Of a stretch of DNA of 16,565 nt, positions 13,152 to 16,565 are shown in pieces (the first letter of the stretch is position 1; every line of letters begins with the position of its first letter). A program made the translations under genes and the position numbers. This stretch comes from Laetiporus sulphureus 93-53 (Eukaryota > Basidiomycota > Agaricomycetes > Polyporales > Laetiporaceae). Location of the stretch: the NCBI RefSeq assembly GCF_001632365.1, contig NW_024468625.1, forward strand, positions 1 to 16,565, read 5' to 3'. The notes beneath the pieces are model-generated. The model did not search any database. It worked only from the letters and a program-made list of their open reading frames with translations, and was not told the origin of the DNA.

Positions 13152-13607
13152 TTACACGAGCATACCGGCGATGCCAGCTGCCTGCAACGTCCTGTCAAAT
13201 CTGTCATCGGCATTCTTATGTTCCACCAAGCACGAGAGTGACGTACGAGATGAACCCGCAGATCATCGCGGATGGCGCAATACGTGCGATAATCTCAGCT
13301 TGTGTTGGCACGAGAGTGCTCAGTACACTGATCTGGATGCCGAGCAATGAGAGGTTGGCGAAGCCACACAGAAAATATGACGCAATCGTGAAGGTGAGTT
13401 CCGAAAGTGGGTTGTCGCTCGTCATGATCGCCTGAAGATCTACATGACTGCTCAACACGCATATAGCCAACTATACTGCGGACAACACTCACCGGTGTAG
13501 CCGATGAACTCATTCTCGATGAGTTTCATTGCGAGCAGTGCAGCAACACGGAGGATCTCACCGCGTGGCACGCCAGTGAAAAAGGCTACCGGATAGAAGA
13601 CATGGCG

Positions 13608-13616
13608 TAAGATCAG
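13608..13616. repeat. 9-bp target site duplication, left copy
   Basis: TAAGATCAG, identical to 14352-14360. The two copies flank the MULE-like element directly with no gap. Confidence 0.9.
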
Positions 13617-13676
13617 GGATAGTGAGCACACCCACCCAGTTCCCTTTTTTGGACAGGCCCTGATAAGATAAGATGA
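13617..13676 (+). repeat. Left terminal inverted repeat of the MULE-like element
   Basis: Begins GGATAGTGAGCACAC and ends in GATAAGATAAGATGA. Five mismatches to the right copy; all but one are transitions. Confidence 0.9.
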
Positions 13677-14088
13677 GCTCGGAACATGCCGTGGCTGTCA
13701 TCGCTCACGCACCAAGTTCCTCGGTGATGAAGATGATTAGCTGTGGCCCGACATCAATGGTACACATTACCTCTGTGCACAAATTGCTCTGCTGGTGGCA
13801 GATGTCATGAATGAAGGCCTGGGAGGGTTTCTGTTGCAAGTAAACGGCCCAGTAAAGAAAATATTGTCTCACTATGTGCAATATCATTTTTCATTAGCCT
13901 AGATGGTCCATACAATGAACAAGCAGTACTGTGTCATGGTAAACAAGGCATATAGGATGGATCTACCAAAGCATTACTGCTGCCAGCAGAATAAAGCCCG
14001 ACAAGCAATATCTCAAAGGATCACATCAAGGTATAGATTATTACAGATTTGAAAGAATGCTCGGAAGAGGCAGAGGAAACAATTTGCT

Positions 14089-14160
14089 AAAAAAAATACA
14101 CTACAACGAGTTCGAACCCGAGCACTGAACAACAGCACCTACAATATTACCATTGATCCA
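14089..14160 (-). other. tRNA-like Pol III module inside the MULE-like element
   Basis: Read on the minus strand, TGGATCAATGG (14160-14150) resembles an A box with two mismatches. GGTTCGAACTC (14118-14108) matches the Pol III B box well about 42 bases later, and T8 (14096-14089) follows as a possible Pol III terminator. Acceptor and anticodon stems do not pair properly, so this is not a functional tRNA gene. It may be a relic of a tRNA-derived SINE. Confidence 0.35.
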
Positions 14161-14291
14161 CAAGACGTTCACAATTCATTGTCATATAAATTTAGATCTC
14201 CACAAAACAGTCTCGGGGGGATTAACTCACAGTCACGTGCACTTGAATGCCTCTTAAGGAAATGTTCGACCGGGGTAAGCCGGGCCGGCCA

Positions 14292-14351
14292 TCATCTTAT
14301 CTTATCAGAGCCCATCCGAAAAAGGGAACTGGGTGTGTGTGCTCACTATCC
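14292..14351 (-). repeat. Right terminal inverted repeat of the MULE-like element
   Basis: The reverse complement matches the left copy at 55 of 60 bases. It is followed immediately by the second TAAGATCAG target duplication. Confidence 0.9.
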
Positions 14352-14360
14352 TAAGATCAG
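14352..14360. repeat. 9-bp target site duplication, right copy
   Basis: TAAGATCAG, identical to 13608-13616. On the coding (minus) strand both copies read CTGATCTTA, encoding part of the CNT segment LQLIL. Confidence 0.9.
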
Positions 14361-15176
14361 CTGGAGAGTCAGCACATGAAAGCTGAAGCCTTTGTCGATT
14401 CATGTGAGCAGGCCGTTGACAGTCGACACAAGAGAAACAACAGTCAGGGCATTCGTTCTGGTAGCAGGGAATCGTCAGCGAGAGCATAGTTACAGTTAGC
14501 AGCAGCACTGACAGGATTTGGCCAGCGACAATGAGACTGAACAAAGCACCCTGGCTAAACGTGTTCAGCGCGTTCGTGGGCCTGTTTTTCTCCCGCTCAG
14601 CTTCTTGGTTGATGATCACCTGTCGGTGGGCTCGTCGACCTCGGACATGCACATCTTATTGATGGTGATGGAAGCCGGAATGCTCATAACGGAAGCAGTG
14701 ATCAGATTCTGTGGCAGCACACCAAGGTTGATGTATGCAGTCAGTACAGATCCAGAGATGGTGGAAGACCTTTCAAAGTTTGTAAGTTCTTGTAAACACC
14801 ACAACGAGAACACCGATAGACATACCGGATGTCATGGTCAGGTGAAGCTCAGATAGAGTCATAAGGTCCATGTAGGGCTTCACTAGACAGGCCAACTCAC
14901 CCTGTCCGATGAACGGTGACGTGGACCCAATGACAGCTTCTGCACCCAACACATTCAGTAACTTGAAGAAGACCCACACACTGCATGTGGCACGTCATCA
15001 ACAGTGAATGGACACCACAGGTCGTTTACCTTGATCAGCCACTGCATGACACCCAAGTAGTACATTATCTGCACATATGCAATGAAGAAGATGATCGCGG
15101 AGAGCTGTCACAACAATGAATCAACTCCTAAAAAGCTCGGATGGTGCCAACAAAGACCTTGTGTTCACTATATTGA

Positions 15177-15330
15177 TGTCACAGTATGACCCTCCGTGCC
15201 ACGTGAAAAACCTATCATATATAGTTCAAACCAAGTGCTAAGACAAGCTTAGCATTACCAGCCTTTTGGCAAAGTGGTCCATCGTCATAATTGGTATTGG
15301 TTCATAGGGATTAGTTCGGGTCCCGTGACA
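15177..15330 (+). repeat. Left 154-bp LTR-like direct repeat
   Basis: It differs from the right copy at 8 positions, 7 of them transitions. It contains a hairpin TGCTAAG-N5-CTTAGCA (15236-15254), an exact Pol III A-box match TGGCAAAGTGG (15267-15277) and a B-box-like GTTCGGGTCC (15314-15323). Confidence 0.85.
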
Positions 15331-15331
15331 A

Positions 15332-15343
15332 AATGCTAAGCTT
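15332..15343 (+). promoter_or_regulatory. Putative self-complementary primer-binding site
   Basis: AATGCTAAGCTT starts two bases after the LTR-like repeat end and is the exact reverse complement of 15245-15256. In Tf1-like elements the 5' end of the RNA folds back onto such a site to prime reverse transcription. Assignment here is inference. Confidence 0.45.
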
Positions 15344-15386
15344 ACCTAAGGTCACTGGTTTGAACCTCTGGTCTGGCAGACTTATA

Positions 15387-15528
15387 GTGCAAGTTAGACA
15401 CGATTATAAGGTCGTGCAAGTTAGTCACGAATAGGCTAAAGATGTCGAATCGTGCGAGTTAGTCATGATCTATGGACAAAAGGGGTGTTTGAAGGGTGGC
15501 GCCCCATCCTTTCATGCAAGTTAGTCAC
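15387..15528 (+). repeat. Four copies of a 15-bp motif inside the TRIM-like element
   Basis: Copies of RTGCAAGTTAGTCAC occur at 15387-15401, 15414-15428, 15452-15466 and 15514-15528, each with at most two changes. Spacing is irregular (27, 38 and 62 bp between starts), so they are dispersed sites rather than a tandem array. They could be protein-binding or RNA-packaging sites; the function is unknown. Confidence 0.7.
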
Positions 15529-15652
15529 TATAGACCCAGAGAGTTAATGCAATACCCCTGACTACAATCAAAATAGGGTTCGCCAGCTATATACCCTGGT
15601 TGAGGTTGGTGCTATATACCCCTCGGGACGAGGAGTCTTGAGAGCGGGGTAG

Positions 15653-15806
15653 TGTCACAGTATGACCCTCCGTGCCACGTGAAAAACCTATCATATATAG
15701 TCCGAACCAAGTGCTAAGACAAGCTTAGCATTACTAGCCTTTTGGCGAAGTGGTCTATCGTCATAATTGGTATTGGTTCATTAAGATTAGTTCGGGTCCC
15801 GTGACA
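15653..15806 (+). repeat. Right 154-bp LTR-like direct repeat
   Basis: The same length and ends as the left copy. Its A box reads TGGCGAAGTGG (15744-15754), which still fits the consensus. It abuts the Gypsy protease sequence directly. Confidence 0.85.
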
Positions 15807-16298
15807 TGTGTCTGCATCTTGAGAACGTGACCTCTCTATGTTCCCAGTCAACTTGGGGGTTATGTTCTTGTAGGAATTTCATGCCAAGGATCATTGACAT
15901 GCGTCCGAGGTTAGTGACGAGCAAGCTCTCGGTTGATCGGTGCCCCCCAATTAAGATGCTTGTGACTACACGATAAGTAATTGCACTGCCTTTGTTAGGG
16001 CTAGCATCTGCGTTGAGGATTATTATTTCACGGTTCAGTGATATCATTGTGAATCCGTGTTTCTGAGCAAATGCTTTGTCGATGTAACAAGAGAATGCTC
16101 CTGAATCCAGTAGTGCCATTGTCTGGATTTCCCGTGATACGAATCTTATCGGCAATTCGATCAAATGTTTAGAAAAACCTGCGGATGCGATATATAGATG
16201 GTTGCTAGATACATTCGTTCTCACAGTACTAATACAATCGTCCTGAAGTGTAGTACCAGAATTATCTACACTTCGTACTGAAAATCCTCTGAGAATTC
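15787..16298 (-). pseudogene. Ty3/Gypsy aspartic protease segment, truncated
   Basis: The frame encodes a retropepsin-like domain: active-site ALLDSGA followed by CYIDKAFAQKHGF, a central ILIGGH strand, and LILG-type motif MILGMKFLQEHNPQVDW, ending ...TFSRC, all typical of the protease between gag and reverse transcriptase in fungal Gypsy elements. The protease similarity stops at about 15807, exactly where the LTR-like repeat begins; the last few codons and stop at 15787 come from that repeat. Reverse transcriptase, RNase H and integrase are absent. The frame overlaps the upstream gag frame in the -1 register. Confidence 0.85.
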
Positions 16299-16565
16299 GT
16301 CAACCTCGACGATTCTCACGTTGGTGTTCTTGACCGTAGATGCCGATGCCGTTGATGCCATGTCTGTGCCTTTGCTTTTCACCTTGTCCTTGCCTTTGCT
16401 GGATGAGGAAGTAGTTGGGGTTGTCTTCATCCCACAAAGTGCAGCAATTGCTTGTTCCAATGCCGCAATTTGAGATGATGATGCCACACTACTTTTTTCT
16501 TCCACTTGTCGCACGTTGGTTGCCTTTCCCTTTCCTTTTCCTTGATTTGAGGCAGATCGTGTCTG
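16266..16565 (-). pseudogene. Ty3/Gypsy gag C-terminal segment, partial
   Basis: The frame is open to the right edge and ends with TAG at 16268-16266. It includes a short GKGKGK basic run, a predicted helix (SQIAALEQAIAAL) and a Ser/Lys-rich then acidic tail, as seen after the zinc knuckle in basidiomycete Gypsy Gag proteins. No CCHC knuckle is visible in the part present; it may lie beyond the window. The protease frame follows directly in the -1 register. Together they show that a Gypsy element runs leftwards from beyond the right edge. Confidence 0.7.

Larger units (their letters stand above)
13617..14351. mobile_element. Non-autonomous TIR transposon (Mutator/MULE-like MITE) in a CNT exon
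   Basis: The 735-bp element starts and ends with inverted repeats of about 60 bp (13617-13676 and 14292-14351) that match at 55 of 60 positions and begin GGATAGTGAGCACAC. It is flanked by perfect 9-bp direct repeats TAAGATCAG (13608-13616 and 14352-14360). Removing the element and one repeat restores an uninterrupted CNT reading frame (LTLQLIL then VFYPVAF), which proves insertion. Long inverted repeats and a 9-bp duplication are the hallmark of the Mutator superfamily. No transposase frame is visible; the longest internal frame (61 codons, minus strand) has no recognisable motif, so it would depend on a transposase made elsewhere. Confidence 0.88.
13152..15104 (-). pseudogene. Concentrative nucleoside transporter (CNT/NupC family) pseudogene, 5' truncated
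   Basis: Family landmarks appear in order: LYYLG-type helix (MYYLGVMQWLIK, 15104-15030), [132 protein letters not shown] and the terminal TLQAAGIAGMLV with TAA at 13154-13152. CNT proteins carry nucleosides into the cell with Na+ or H+. Defects: the first transmembrane helices are missing because unrelated mobile DNA starts at 15177; TGA at 14402-14400 replaces the expected Trp of NGLLTW; exon joins near 14980 and 14765 only keep frame if a base has been lost or gained; and a 735-bp transposon interrupts an exon at 13617-14351. It cannot encode a working carrier. Confidence 0.88.
15177..15806 (+). mobile_element. TRIM-like miniature LTR retroelement
   Basis: Two 154-bp direct repeats bound 322 bp of non-coding internal DNA. 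Repeats start TGTCAC and end GTGACA, as LTRs do (TG...CA). One base after the left repeat is AATGCTAAGCTT (15332-15343), the perfect reverse complement of AAGCTTAGCATT (15245-15256) inside the repeat, which resembles the self-primed binding site of Tf1-type elements. A TATA-like CATATATAG (15216-15224) lies about 28 bases before that segment, as expected if transcripts start there. A purine-rich GAGAGCGGGG lies just before the right repeat as a possible polypurine tract. These signs fix the plus orientation. No coding frame is present, so it would need proteins in trans. No target duplication flanks the element. A dimer of tRNA-derived SINEs is an alternative, given the A- and B-box-like motifs. 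Confidence 0.7.

Noticed and set aside
15177..15806. The 154-bp repeats as the LTRs of the adjacent minus-strand Gypsy element
   Set aside because: The TATA-like box, the primer-binding-site candidate and the purine tract all point to plus orientation. The gag-protease lies outside, not between, the repeats.

Overview
The window looks like nuclear DNA from a basidiomycete fungus, probably an Agaricomycete. The evidence is very short GT-AG introns (about 45-70 nt, many with a CTNAY branch site), a DUF6534-type membrane protein, a BTB/POZ protein and a RING protein of styles common in mushroom-forming fungi, and a Ty3/Gypsy gag-protease segment. No search could be run; identifications rest on recognised motifs and manual splicing.

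Left half (1-6.2 kb) is mostly living genes. At 1-989 (+) is the 3' end of an unrecognised nuclear-looking protein. At 1327-2346 (-) is a four-exon RING ubiquitin ligase candidate with two SUMO-interaction-like motifs and a coiled coil. At 2888-4489 (-) is a 12-exon DUF6534-type seven-helix membrane protein, with a possible decayed paralogue fragment upstream. At 5336-6202 (+) is an intronless BTB/POZ protein.

The right half (6.9-16.6 kb) is largely a gene graveyard. It holds a small secreted-protein gene with an apparent in-frame stop (6901-7641, +) and a decayed 3' fragment of peroxin PEX1 (about 8075-8990, -). Next comes a long broken gene for a bifunctional lysine-ketoglutarate reductase/saccharopine dehydrogenase (AASS type; 9310-12451, +). 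Its C-terminal end is replaced, in frame, by the last quarter of histone H3 with the H3 intron still present (12452-12659). Last is a concentrative nucleoside transporter (CNT) pseudogene (13152-15104, -).

Mobile DNA explains part of the decay. A 735-bp element with 60-bp terminal inverted repeats and a perfect 9-bp target duplication (Mutator/MULE-like MITE) sits inside a CNT exon; removing it with one duplication copy restores the exon. The CNT 5' end is cut off by a 630-bp miniature LTR element (TRIM-like: two 154-bp TG...CA repeats around 323 bp or less of internal DNA), and beyond it lies a Gypsy gag-protease segment lacking reverse transcriptase. The TRIM has no target duplication and separates two unrelated sequences, so it probably marks an ectopic recombination junction.

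The two most unusual signals are the AASS::histone H3 in-frame chimera and the TRIM. The TRIM seems to carry a self-complementary primer-binding site and tRNA-like Pol III A and B boxes inside its terminal repeats.
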